A DNA stretch of 64,000 nucleotides from Humulus lupulus. Lineage: Eukaryota > Streptophyta > Magnoliopsida > Rosales > Cannabaceae. The DNA is taken from positions 74,993,665 to 75,057,664 of the forward strand of contig NC_084794.1 in assembly GCF_963169125.1 (NCBI RefSeq). Direction: 5' to 3'. A model generated the notes under the pieces. That model was not told where the DNA came from and did not search any database. It was given only the letters and a program-made list of their open reading frames with translations. The first letter of the stretch is position 1. The number at the start of each line of letters is the position of its first letter. Position numbers and translations under genes: made by a program. Shown here piece by piece: positions 23,634 to 35,353 of this stretch.

Positions 23634-24750
23634 TGAAGAATGACGCTAGCTGAGCAGAAATAATTAGAGGTTCAGTCAATGAAGTTATTTGACTTGAGGG
23701 TCTATTAGATGGAGCACCTCATCATGGGACACGTCAACACTGACTACCAAGAAATAGGCCAAGTCTGGAATGATATGTACTGCATATTGTTATCCCTAAA
23801 ATTTTATTTTAATTACGTGGAAATTAGAGGTGACAGGTGGCAACTCGTGTCTACCTAGTTAAGCATTAATGGTTAGTAAGTATGTGAACCAAGGAAAGGA
23901 TATTGGTGAAAAGGATGGTTCTACCTGGTCAGGAAATGATCTACCCGGACAGAGAATATTTTTGTCTGGTTAGAAAGGGACTCACATGACCAGACACATA
24001 ATTTGTCCAACAAGAAAGGGATTTAGCCGACTAGAGATGCAGTTCAGCCGACTAGTCACCTCAGCAATGGGTTTCATCCAACCAGTTACCTTAGAAATGT
24101 GACTCATCTGACTAGTCACCTCAAAAATGGGTTTCATCCGAACAGCTATGTCAGATTGAGGATGTAGTTGACCGGATGTGTCAGAATTTCAAGAGTTAAC
24201 TGCCTAGTGACTTCTTTGTAGAATCTCAGTAACAACTTCAATCCGAATCGCTCGTAACTATCGCGTGAATCTCTCAAATATCCCGAAATAATAGCTATAT
24301 TGTTGTAATTTAAATTTGTTTATTACTTTATTAGTTAAAGTTGGTTGAAACAACCAAGGACCCCGTCAAATCAGGATATTTTTCATGTACGATCCATGAG
24401 CCTATAAATAAAGAGCTCATGGGATCATTGGGAGGATCAAATCTTTTTTAGACTGAAAAAACTCTCTAGTTTTGAGACTTTGGAACTGTTACTTGGGGCA
24501 TTCTGGAGCATTTTCTGAGAGTTTAGAGAGAGAAATATTGTACTTTTCTACTTACACTTGAGAAACTCAGTTAACTCAGAGTCATATGATCTTAAGTGTA
24601 TGCTACATATATCACAACTCCAAGTAGATTAGGCTATTACCAACAAATTGGGGCTGAACTACTATAAAATTATTTGTGTCATTTATTTTCTATTCAAGGT
24701 TTATTGTCATTTTTACATCTACTCGCCATTGGCCAAAATCGTGGTCAACA
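23634..24750 (+). repeat. 3' LTR of element B
   Basis: It is 1117 bp, matching 11513-12626, and ends in caaca at 24750. TATA box at 24403-24410, with perfect 8-bp flanking arms. The 30-bp internal repeats recur at about 24049-24150, more decayed than in the left copy. The preceding sequence (atgagaaaatca) is only weakly purine-rich. Confidence 0.9.
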
Positions 24751-24767
24751 CATATGGATAGCCAAAT

Positions 24768-25250
24768 AAAGTAATTGTTAAGAACATATATCCATTGCCT
24801 AGAATGAAGGATTATTTTTCCGGTTGTAAAGTAGGACAATGCTCTTAGGAATTGACCCTCGCTCTGGTTATTACCAGTTGAGTATCAAGGAAAGAGACAT
24901 TTCAGGAATTACCTCTCGCACCAAGTAGGATATGATTGGTTTTTCTAGTGAAGGCTCTCGAACTGATCAATATTCCAGCAGCCCACATAAACTCAACAAG
25001 TAGAGAATACATGGATGATTTGTAAAATTCATATCTAGCTTGATTGAGAATGTTTTGGACTACTTCTAATTAAGAACATAATACAAGTAATACCTATGTT
25101 GATACTACTGAGGCTGAGGAAGCGGGGATTACCGATAAAATTCTAGAAGGAATAAAGTATTGATTTTCCAAAGGATATTCAAGGACATGTTATGAGAAGT
25201 GATGGAATCATGTATGATGTAAATAAGATCAAAACCGTAAGAAAATTGCT
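24768..25250 (+). pseudogene. pol: Reverse transcriptase remnant of chromovirus E
   Basis: Resuming after B, the frame gives KVIVKNIYPLPRMKDYF, then pieces of the FGLTNAP region (LINIPAAHINSTSREYMDDL), then DFPKDIQGHVMRSDGIMYDV, which corresponds to the FLGHVISKDGI segment of Ty3/gypsy RT. Frame changes and many stops are present. Order and orientation match the gag half left of B, proving that B split one element. Confidence 0.78.
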
Positions 25251-26717
25251 AAAGGAATGCCTTAGGGGTGAGAAGCACGATGAGATCGCTAAGATACATT
25301 GGCAACTACTTGAAGCATCTTCGAGGACAACCATACCTTGACCGATATCACGTAAGAACCTAAAGTTTGTTTGAATGGATAGTTGTGTACCACATTTTTA
25401 GAAGTTGGAATAAATTTTGATTAGGGATAAGGACTTCGATGTTTTACATAGGATGTCGAGTTGACGGTAATGTCGGTTAGCCACGGTTAGGGTGGAGTAA
25501 TGACCGAGATTGGTTTGGAACTTGTGATTGATAATTGGCAGATATAATTTTATGAATAATCTGTGAAACACCAAAAGAAGATCTTGTAGGAAAGGTTAAG
25601 AATCCTACCACTTTGGCATAGATAGGTTAAGATATGTGGATCAGATGAGTGACCTCATGGATGCTGGAGTTGAGGGGAAGCTGCGGGATGAGCCTTAGGT
25701 TACCCCCTTACGATTATTGTATCTAGGAAGTTTGAATGGGTGTTAAGACCAAAATTTGTATATTGGGAGGTGCACGACCTAATCTTTTAGTAACTTAAAG
25801 ATGATAATCAGAAGCCAGAAGGGTTATTATGACTCTAGGGTATCCTAGAGTTAGTATGGAGGAATATAATTATGGACCCTAAGGGTGGATCACCTCAGAG
25901 TGTAGATGAGGTGAGTGGATGTGAAAATCTATGACGAATGGTTGTGTGAGTGAGATATCAAATGAGGGAGTGTGTACGAAAGGAGATCGTACGTCTCCAC
26001 TAAACACCAAAGTCGATAGTGTCAGATTGAGACCCTTAGATTCCCAGGTTCTGGAAAAGGGTCATAGAGGGTGATGAGTATAACATTAGGATTTGGAATT
26101 AATAGTTACTTTCAAACAGACTAATATCCTTAAGGAATAACTCAGACTTTGAGTGTTTTACTTCGAATATGTGAGTTTTGGGACCTTGTGGTAAATACGA
26201 TCCCTGGAGTGCATTGTCACGGTGGTGAATACAAATCGATGACTATAATGGCTCTGAGGAAGATATTTTGAGATAGGGAAGGAGAAGTACTTATTCTAGA
26301 AAATGAAACCAGGGACAGTAAGTATCCTGGTTCAGAATTGGCTCGGAGGACCAGTTAAATTATTAAGGATCGTTAGGACGAAAGTGTCTACATTATTAAA
26401 AGGACATAAGAGTTCACAAATCTAAATATGGAAACATAGAGTTCCAGGATTGAGGAATTTGTATTTCTTTGGGTATTATGAACTAACAAGAATAAGATGG
26501 TTCAGAAAGGAAATAGGGGTTTGACTCTAGATTTGATATATTTGTGAGATCCTAAAAGGGATTTGGCCAGGGGCCTATAGATTAGCCTTACCCCCACCAT
26601 GGGTAGAGGCTCATAAGGTGTTACTGGTGCCAATATTAAGGAAAAATGGGAGTCGAGTACGACCCCTGATTGGGTGAGGAGACCCTAGATATTCAGTGAA
26701 ACTTATTGTGTATGGAA
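25251..26717 (+). pseudogene. pol: Highly decayed RNase H/integrase region of chromovirus E
   Basis: Only scattered similarity can be seen. AYRLALPPPWVEAHKVLLVP near 26577-26640 matches the GPVAYRLALP segment at the integrase C-terminus. The preceding 1.3 kb has no convincing RNase H or DDE motif in any frame and may be partly deleted. Confidence 0.55.
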
Positions 26718-26834
26718 AAGCCAGTAGAAATTATGGATAAAAGAGATAAAGTCATACAGATTAAGTCTATCATTCTTGTGAAGGTGTTACAAAGAAACGA
26801 CAGGTTTGCGGAATTAGTATCGCGAGATGTTTGA
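26718..26834 (+). pseudogene. pol: Chromodomain-region remnant of chromovirus E
   Basis: An uninterrupted stretch reads KPVEIMDKRDKVIQIKSI, then ILVKVLQRND and a TGA. It matches the Del/Tekay pattern RILDRKDQVLRNK followed by IPLVKVLWRNH at the integrase-chromodomain end. This confirms chromovirus identity. The conserved WE pair of the chromodomain is lost. Confidence 0.7.
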
Positions 26835-26857
26835 ATAAATTTCGAGGACAAAATTTT

Positions 26858-26873
26858 AAAAAGGAGGGGATAT
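26858..26873 (+). other. Polypurine tract of chromovirus E
   Basis: The run aaaaaggaggggata lies immediately before the 3' LTR (tggtaacgtcc) and after ttcgaggacaaaattt, the usual end of Del/Tekay internal regions. Confidence 0.8.
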
Positions 26874-29058
26874 TGGTAACGTCCGAGTTTGTTATTAAGG
26901 CTAAGTGCCTTGATTACTGTGCCCGAAGGGCCTAATTGGAATTATATGTGCGATTACTGGATTATGCATGTGATTATGTGATATAAATTATTTGTGTGGT
27001 AATGTGACTGGATATGCATATTTATGTGTATTAGATATGCATGTGGGCCCATTTCTGTACATTGGGGCATGTTTGTAGTTTTCGCCCGTTGAGGGCATAA
27101 ATGTAATTGTGTACGTGTTTGGAGTGAGACCCTAGTGTTATGGGCATATATTTGAGATGTGTGGTCCGAAACGATCCTAGTGGGCAGATTAGCATAATAG
27201 TCACAACGGGGTCAAATACCCGGCTTGGGGTGAGCCCAAGGGTATTTTGGGAATGTAATATGTATTCGAGATTGAACGAGTAGCAGGTAATTATTAAACG
27301 ATTATTTGGGTATGTCGGGATTAATTGAGAATTTATAGAACTACTTGAAGATAAGCGAGAATGTGGCAAATGCAAATTTCGCCCTTAGAGACATTAAAGA
27401 ACTAAGATTGAGGATAGGGGTGTTTTAGTCTTTTTCCCCTAACCTTAGATTGACTTAGATGATTGTAGACTCTATAGGAAACTTTCATATTATTGTAGAA
27501 ACAAAACACTCAGCAGTTCTCTTTTCTTCTCTATCTCTCTTGTTTCTCTTCTCTCCCTTTAGCCTTGGATGGGGTTGCATCATTTTGAAGAAGTTGGATT
27601 AGGAATTGAAGGGTAGAAGCTTGGATTTGGTGAGCTTGGAAGGGATACAGAGCTGGGAAGTAATCAAGGGCCAGCCTAGCGTCGTAATTTACAGTGAGGG
27701 TAAGTAAATTCCTCTGTTCTTATTGAATTTCCAGCTTTGTTTTGGTGTTTTTGAATTTTGAACTCAAGGATTTGATTTTGAGCTGTGATGGAGTTTTTCC
27801 TTAGTTGTTTCTGTGGTTGTGTTGCCTTAAGTGTAATATTGAGGCATTGGGATTCAATTGTGGCTTTGGTTCATGTTTGGGATAGATTTTGATAGGTTTG
27901 GCTCAGGGAAAGCGCAGTGAAAAAATTGAAGATTTCTGGGTTTTGGGCTCGAGTTGCGGCCCTGTTATTCAGGCATAGTGGCCCATGTGTGCGAGGAGGC
28001 CTTGGGGCTCTCTAAAATTGCCATGGTGTTGTGGCTGAGGTAGGGCGTGCCATAGCCCGCTTCCCCCAGAAGAGAGCCTTGGGTCTCTGTGACTTGTAGC
28101 GCGTCGAGGCCCTAGGGGCTGGGCCACGACTATAATTATGGGAAATGGCCAAAACATATTTTTAAGCTCAGGAACTCAACCTTAAGAACTTGGGAAGGAT
28201 TCTACTACCTGGTTTAGTAAAGTTTGAGGTCCCGGAGGCTAGAATATTATTCTGAAGTTTTTAATTAGTTTAGGGTTTGATTGATATTTATTATTATTGC
28301 ATTGTGACTAGGTTTTAGCACTAAGACTTGGGTTTAGGGGATCGTGCTCGAGATCGCACTATACGGTCAGCTCGAGACTCTGGTAAGAAAATTGTCTGTG
28401 CCCGTAGAGCTATCTGTGCTTATATTGTTTCAAGTTTTATGTGTAATTGTGTGTAACTATTACGCCATACGTGTTATTTTTTATGAAATTAAAATCCCTA
28501 GTTCTTTATTTTTGAAGTTTTTACAATTATTTGCTTTCTTTCATAGTGTTATTTTATGTTTTTTGCTTTTGTTATTTTAATATTTTTGAAACCAATTTAT
28601 TGTTGACCAAATAGAAATAGAAAATTAATTTGTTGGTATAATTTAGTAAATCAATCTCCGTGGGAACTATCTTTATTTATCATTGTATAACTTGTGTCGA
28701 TGACGTATCTTGCGTATCAATTTTACACAACAGTTACGATGTTGTTGTGCAGACAATTGAGGATAGAAAGGCCGGTGGCGAGTGGGACCTAAGAGCTTAG
28801 TGATGTATTCGTGGGGCCCGTATAGTCAATGAATGATCAACGTGCCTGTAACTTTATTTACAAAGCATTTCCTTTTAAGTTTTTTTTATTTTATTTATAA
28901 TGTTGCTCATTTTATTTTGTTAAAGACTACTATTTTATTTTTGTAAACCATGGGATCCCTTTTGCTTATTTTGGTTTTCTTTAAATAAAATAACAACATT
29001 TATGTTTATGATCCAACACTGTATTCTCGATAATATTATGAGAAATTAGGGCGTTACA
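26874..29058 (+). repeat. 3' LTR of chromovirus E, with an internal insertion
   Basis: It begins tggtaacgtccgag after the polypurine tract and ends gggcgttaca. From 27370 to 28471 it matches the left LTR well. Between about 28472 and 28732 it carries a foreign AT-rich block that starts tgttatttttt and ends acacaaca, a TG...CA structure suggesting a small LTR-like insertion. The first 500 bp are related to the solo LTR at 30899-33506 read on its minus strand. Confidence 0.75.
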
Positions 29059-29647
29059 ATTTCGAAAACCCTATTCCTTTTCTTCTTCCTTCTTTCTTTC
29101 CTCTTACACTCCCACACGCCTCTCTTCCCTTCTCTCTCTCATATAGTTTATTTTCTTTTCACACTTTTTGAATCACAACTTCTAGAAAACTTCCAAATTC
29201 ATAAATTTTCTAAAATAGGGAAAACTTACACATCGACTATGTAGTCTAGGTGCATGGCATTCACTTGCATGCTTACCATGCATGCCATGGACTTTCACAC
29301 ACACAAGCACACAATCTATCACTACTAATCATGCACTCACATGTATACAATCAAAGCTCAAAGAACAAAATTTACAAAATAATTTAAATAAATAAAAAAA
29401 TCAATTCACACAATTAACTTTTAACATTTAAATAATTAAATTAAAAATAACTAAACACTTAAACAATTAATAATAAACTAAAAAAAAAAAATTGGTGCCC
29501 TATAGAAGGCAAGGGTGCCCTCCGAAGGTTAGTTTCAAAAGTGTAATAGATAAAGAAGTGGTCTTCATGTTTTGGAGAGCTCGAAACATGGAGCATGCTC
29601 AAAAGTACACTGGGATAACAACTTACATGGTTATAATTCCCTACAAG
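29059..29647. other. AT-rich spacer, no gene seen
   Basis: Starts with a pyrimidine-rich stretch (29070-29150), then AT-rich sequence. No coding motif. The short ORF at 29492-29734 has no recognisable domain. Confidence 0.5.
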
Positions 29648-30045
29648 TGTTGGAATTGTTATAGTCGTGTGTCAACCACCCTATTTTTAAGGGATATTTG
29701 TTTAATGGATACATTTGATTGTATTTTAATATAATCTTTTATATTTCAAATTCAATTTAGATATCTTGTAACTTTCCTAAAATTAAGGGAAGAAATATTT
29801 TGTAAATCAAGTCTATAAATAGTCTGGATCATAGTCATTTAAGGGGACAGACGCAAATTTTGTACTCAAGCCCTGTGAAATTACTTTTAAAAAGCTTTAA
29901 CGTAGACAACATAATAAAAGTGACTTCTAGATGTATTAACTATTGAACCATGTAAAAAATTCTTGTTATTTCTTTTATTCCTTTATTGTTTGTAAGTGCT
30001 TAATCGCTTTTATCTAATTTTAGTTGACGAAAAACGTCGTCAACA
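29648..30045 (+). repeat. LTR remnant related to the C/G/H LTR family
   Basis: The 3' end is diagnostic: gttgacgaaaaacgtcgtcaaca, shared with the LTRs at 33928-34734, 36703-37502 (inverted) and 50167-51000. It also keeps tctataaatag (29812) and a gaaccatgtaaaaaa block (29944). At about 400 bp it is half the family length, and no matching target duplication was found, so the 5' part is lost or my left edge is arbitrary. Confidence 0.65.
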
Positions 30046-30893
30046 TAAGCATATCCTAAGTGTTGTAAATGTGGAGTAGTGCCTTAGCTTATACTAGTGG
30101 CAAAGCACATACAAGGGATATGGTGCCATTTCTTCATGAATCATTTTTTCAATTGTTTTTTTTTTTTTGGACAAAATCATTTCCTCAAATTTAAAACAAT
30201 AATTTTAAATAAATAATATCATATCTAAATTAGTTTCGAATAGATATAATTCAACATATATAGAATTCACTAATTTCGATACAAATAAATAAAAATTATT
30301 AATTAAACAATAAAATACTAAATGTAACTTTTTTTATAGTTTTTTTGTATGTTATGAACATTTTGTAACACTCTAGATTGAATATAAATTTAAAGAATGT
30401 CAATTTGATATCATAAAATAGTTATGTGAATTAAGTTCTAGTTTAGAATATACTTATTTGTTTATTTATGTTTTAACGAAATACATAGTTGGTATCCTGT
30501 GTTCTCAAATGACTATTGGATATCCATTAATTTAAAAAAAAGTAGATAAAATGTATTCTAGACTCAAGTTTAGTCAACACATTTGATTTAATATAACAAA
30601 ACTAACGTCAATTATATATAATTAATTTGATTAAATATCCAACTAATAATTTTTTAAAATTTATTTAAAATTACAAAATTAATTAAAAATATATTTTAAA
30701 ATTACAAAAAATAATTAAAATTATATCTAAATTAAAAAACTATCTATATTTTAAAGAATTTTATAAAAATCACAATAACTTTACAAGTAAGCATGTCAAA
30801 TATGTAACAAAATTGAAGTTATATATTAATTTCAATATTTGGGCAAAATAAATCATGTAATAATGCAATCTAATTAAACAAAATTTAAACATT
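30046..30893. other. AT-rich spacer, no gene seen
   Basis: Very AT-rich, with homopolymer runs; no coding motif or repeat structure recognised. Confidence 0.5.
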
Positions 30894-33511
30894 GAAACTG
30901 TAACGCCCTGGGTAGCCAAGACCGTTACACTGTGTGTTTATAAAGGTGTAAGACTTGCTAATCAAGTCATTTAGTTAGAAACGTGTTACTGAAACCATAA
31001 TTGAACTAGGGTTAAAAAAATTTGGTCATATAAGATACATTTCATTTAGATAAACATTTCATACATGGGATCCCAAAAGAAATAGAGTTTAAAAGACAGT
31101 TTACAAAAATTCTAGGTTGTAAACAAGTACTGGCCACTCTAAGGGCAAAACAAACATTTAGGCTTCTCCTGTCCCGTACCACTCCTCGGCCGTGGCGGCC
31201 GATCAGCTGACTATGTAAATTCAGCCTCAAAGCTCTCCAACTCATGACTGGTCCACCTTTCTCTTGCCTTTACCTGCACCCGTGAGCCGAGGCCCAGCAA
31301 GAAAGCCACAATACAAAGTATAAACGGTAAACAACAGTCAGATATTTCATGAATTATCAATCAGATACAAACATGTCATATTGCTCATATAAACAGTGAT
31401 ATCAATCTACAAGCCAATAATCAGTTATTCAGATAACATACTCGCCACAACCATCAGTTTAAACAACATTAAACATATCACGCCAAAATCCAGGGTCGGC
31501 GCCCTTAGGCTGCACCCTTTGATTATCCCACTGAGTCCGGCTCACTGAGACCGAGCTCGGTGATTATGTACTTAACCTCAGCTACCAGTGGTTGAGCCGC
31601 GCCCTGTGCACAAATGTTGATTCCAGCACTCTTAGGTCGTTTATCACATGTCCCCATGGCATAATACCATCTCATGACATCACATGCAAATATAGGGAAC
31701 TCTTAGTCCCGACATATTTAAATAACCGGCTGCAGTTTCTTACCTTTGATTGTAATAACTTTTATTAGTGAAATCGACCTTCAAGCACGATCCCGTCCGA
31801 GCCCTAGCGTACGCCGAGTCACAACCATAAATTAGAACCATCGCTAAACTTCAATTCCGTAACCTAACCTTGGGACCAATCTCGAGCCCTTAGGAAGCCC
31901 TAATTCCACCAAATGGGGTGGTGGAATCAATCCCTGAGCCCCCGGGCAAAAAGCCTAAGAAAATACCCAAAAATCCATTTATGAAGACAGGGTAGCGCTA
32001 CAACGCCACAAAGTGGGTGCTACAGTACTGTAAGCAGAGACAAAAACACCCAGGAAAACCAGGCCTAGCGCTGTAGCACCCTAAAGCTAGCGCTACTACT
32101 CTCAGCACCAGAAAACCCCTTGAATTTTCCTTCGAATTTCCCCGAGCCAAACCTCCCTAAAACCTCTCCAAACCTTAACCACACTTCAAAATAAGCCTAC
32201 CATCCACTACATCTCATCCCACATGGCCCAACAACATTAAAGTTGGCCACATGCACCATCAAACATAGCAAATTAAGAATTGAACTTAAAACTCAAAAAC
32301 TCATTAGAAAAACCAGAAATAACCCAGCAACTCAGATGATCAAGCTCAGAATTCCTTACCTTTGATGGGGAATTCAACATTAGATTTTCCTCTAAGCCTT
32401 TCCAGCCTTTAACTCCTCAGTTCCCAAAGCTTAATTCCCTTAACTTCCATCCAAAACCCAAGTTCAGAAATCTATTCTAACAAAACTCAGAAAACTCATC
32501 AAAACCTTTAAACCTTACCTCAATTGAGTAGCTAATTCCTGCTAAATCCTTTAGCTTCACCAAGGATCCTAGCCCCAAGCTCCAGCCTAAGCTTTCTCTG
32601 AGTTACAACTTCAGAAATCCTCAAGAAATGGTGAAGAATGGGCAAACCGAGTGGAGGAGAAGGAGGTAATTCCTCAATTGAGTAGTTAATTCCTGCTAAA
32701 TCCTTTAGCTTCACCAAGGATCCTAGCCCCAAGCTCCAGCCTAAGCTTTCTCTGAGTTACAACTTCAGAAATCCTCAAGAAATGGTGAAGAATGGGCAAA
32801 CCGAGTAGGGGAGAAGGAGGTAAGCTCAAGTGTTATGTTTTCTCTTCTTTCCTTATTCTTTTCTTTTCTTTAAGCTTCTACTACTTTCTACAAATCTCAC
32901 TAAGTCTATAAAGACAGAATGACCCCTTATCCCTTTTTAAATCAAATGACCATTTTCCCCTCCCATTAAGACCTAAGCCTTTAAACATACCAAAGGCATT
33001 TTGGTCATTTGCTCCAAATTCTGCTAGTTCCTCGAGTGTCCTAATAATTACCACTTAAACCCCATCACCTAATTAATTACCAATCTATTTTCCTCAATGT
33101 CAAATTGTCTCCAATATATTTCCCAAATTCCCATAAATACCCCTAGCTCCCCCGAGCTGGGTATAAATCCCCACCGTGACTTTTTCACTAAACCGCTCAC
33201 TATGATCGCCTCGAGTCACAAGCTGCAGATATATCCACATAATAATGTGGTCTCAACAATTTATCACAAATAATTATATTTATGTCCTCAACGGGCCAAA
33301 ATTGTGAATATGCCCTTATAATCTAATCAGGGTCTACATGCTTACTAATACTCATAACCATGCATCTCATATATCCATATAATCATATAAGCATGCTTAT
33401 CATATAATCATGCATTTAATCATTTAAATCACACATAATCCAGTTATGCCCTCCCAGCACACTAATCAAGGCCCTTAAGCCTTATTAGTGATTTTGGGTC
33501 GTTACAGAAAC
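30894..33511 (-). mobile_element. Solo LTR (chromovirus type, 2.6 kb) with TSD GAAAC
   Basis: The LTR occupies 30899-33506. On the minus strand it starts tgtaacgacccaaaatc and ends ccagggcgttaca, like the LTRs of chromovirus E. It is bounded by identical 5-bp duplications gaaac (30894-30898 and 33507-33511), so it is a complete solo LTR left by LTR-LTR recombination. It holds no coding sequence. A 154-bp tandem duplication lies at 32518-32825. Confidence 0.93.
32518..32825. repeat. 154-bp tandem duplication inside the solo LTR
   Basis: The segment starting cctcaattgagtag at 32518 is repeated from 32672 with only a few mismatches (for example ctaattc versus ttaattc, gtggagg versus gtagggg). 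The near identity indicates a recent local duplication. Confidence 0.92.
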
Positions 33512-33922
33512 CATATAATTGATTTTGAAGGAAATATATTAACAAAAGCTTATACATACATAATATCTTTTGGAACAATCTTACTACTAAAATTGTATCA
33601 TGATAATATTATAATTGTACAGTAAAATCTCGATAAATTAAAAAATCGATTAAATTATATTTTTGTGTGGTCCCGACTCGTGATGATAATAATTCGCTAA
33701 ATTTATAAGATGATATTTTTTTTGAAAAATACATAGGTCCCGCTAAATATATAAATTAATAATCTCTTTATTTTTGAAAATTGAAATTACTAAATGAGTC
33801 CCTCACAAAAAAAAATTACTAAATGATTGATAAAATAAAATAAAATAAAATAATATATATATTAAATATATTAAATTAAGAGCCCATTATAATGATGTGT
33901 AAAGCATGTGTGACTTGATTTC

Positions 33923-34739
33923 ATGAGTGTTGATCTTGAAATTCAGGTTCGTAAGGTGTGAGCTTGAAATAAGCACAATCGTCATGTGATCTACTAGTCA
34001 GAGACAGTTTCGCTGTGAGTGATAACCCTATGAGCTCGAACATTATGTAGTCTCGAAAGTGTCCGAGCTTATAAGGTGAACTCACAACTCACGATAGCAA
34101 GGGTTCAACACTTGTATAAGTTTCTTGATGCATCTCTTGCCCTCAGACAAGATGGTTCGAGCTCAAGAGGTGTAAGCTTGAAGGTGATTGTATCGTCAAT
34201 TGTTACTTGTTGGGAGCATAGGCGAAGTGAGATGACGAGCTCGTAATAGAGAAACAGTCTCGAAGGCAAATGGATCTCGTGTCTAAGCTCGTCGGTTGTG
34301 TGTAAGCATATTTATTGTTATAAATTCCCTATGTTTAAGGGATCTGCTGTAATTTGTTATTCAATCGCACATTTTATGGGTTATTACCGCATACGTTGTA
34401 ACTAATGCATTTATTGGCATTACATTATTTGATTGGCAGAATATCTTCCCGATATATGTGGGAAGCAATTCTAAAATCCTCTCTATAAATAGAGAGGGAT
34501 AATTCATTTGTAAGGGGGGAAAATATTGAGATTTGGAGAGAAAACTCTAGGCAATTATTCTCTAAAAAGTTTCTAGAAAACTCCAAAGAATTAATAATAT
34601 AGACTCGTGAATTAGGTAGATTTTAACTGCTGAACCACGTAAAAGATCTTGTCTTTATTCTTTTTATACACTTCCACTGGTATTTTTTGTTTAATTGCTC
34701 TCCTTTCTTAAGTTGATGAAAAACGGCGTGAATAATGAG
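33923..34739 (+). mobile_element. Solo LTR G (C/H LTR family), TSD ATGAG
   Basis: The LTR at 33928-34734 begins tgttgatcttgaaattc and ends gatgaaaaacggcgtgaata, a decayed form of the family end gacgaaaaacggcgtcaaca. It is flanked by atgag at 33923-33927 and 34735-34739. The TATA box (34484-34491) sits in a perfect inverted repeat, cctctcta-taaa-tagagagg. At 807 bp it is close to the 790-834 bp of its relatives. Confidence 0.9.
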
Positions 34740-34754
34740 TTTTCTTGTTTTTAG

Positions 34755-35353
34755 TAAATTATTGGGGTATTATATTTGGAGAATTGCTAAGGGGCACCAG
34801 TGGTGCCCAACACCACAAGGAGGTGGTGTATCGCTATTGGTGCAATTCAATATTGGGTCCCATATATTTAAATTGAATAAGTATTATGGGCTATCGCTAA
34901 CTAATTATGAGGTATCACCTCGTGTGATGTTGGACACCTTTAAGTGCCAAATATCAACACTCATTATATTTGCACCCTAAGATTATATAAATGCACCTCA
35001 TTATTTAAAAAGGATTCATTTTTAAAATTATTTTTAACACTTTTTCTCAATATTTTTTTTACATTGTTTAATTTTTTTTTAATTCCAATAGTTTATTTTA
35101 TGTTGTTTTCATAATTTTTTTTGAAATAGTGTATAATTTAAAAAAAAAACTTTAACAAGTTTTTATATTTTTGTTTTATTTTTTTAATTTAAATATTTAA
35201 AATTATATTACTTATGTGTATTTGTTAGAATATGAAAAAGAAAAAAAAATTAAAAAAATTGTGAGCATCAGGTAAAAATATATATTAATTTTTAATAAAA
35301 ATAGGATCTCTTAATCAAATTTTAAGGTGCAAATATAATTACCCTAAATGATT
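34755..35353. mobile_element. Mutator-like MITE with 9-bp target duplication
   Basis: The element is 34764-35344 (581 bp). Its left end ggggtattatatttg matches the inverted right end gggtaattatatttg. The flanks taaattatt (34755-34763) and taaatgatt (35345-35353) are the same 9-mer with one mismatch. A 9-bp duplication is characteristic of Mutator-type transposition. No transposase is present, so it would be non-autonomous. The terminal repeats are short, so the class is tentative. Confidence 0.5.

Larger units (their letters stand above)
11513..24750 (+). mobile_element. Tat-clade element B, complete with two LTRs, nested in chromovirus E
   Basis: LTRs at 11513-12626 and 23634-24750 are clearly homologous, both ending gtggtcaaca. 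Between them are the primer site, gag-pol (12684-18630), post-pol stem-loop (18997-19036), an opposite-strand gene (19585-22079) with its own promoter (23404), and the 3' LTR. It interrupts E between protease and RT. The bases flanking the element (catca on the left, catat on the right) share only the first three, so the 5-bp duplication is eroded or my boundary is off by a few bases. Numerous stops make it non-autonomous. Confidence 0.9.
7692..29058 (+). mobile_element. Chromovirus E (Del/Tekay-like), split by Tat element B
   Basis: Two related LTRs (7692-9479 and 26874-29058) enclose gag and protease on the left and RT, the integrase tail and a chromodomain remnant on the right. The whole Tat element B (11513-24750) lies between them, inside the start of the RT. 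A tRNA-Met-like primer site follows the left LTR, and a polypurine tract precedes the right one. All coding parts are riddled with stops, and RNase H and most of integrase are not recognisable. It is the oldest well-resolved insertion here, since it hosts B. Confidence 0.85.

Noticed and set aside
11508..24755. A clean 5-bp target duplication for element B
   Set aside because: catca and catat agree only at the first three positions; recorded as eroded and not claimed.
29643..30050. Target duplication around the LTR remnant
   Set aside because: acaag and taagc do not match, so the left edge is uncertain.
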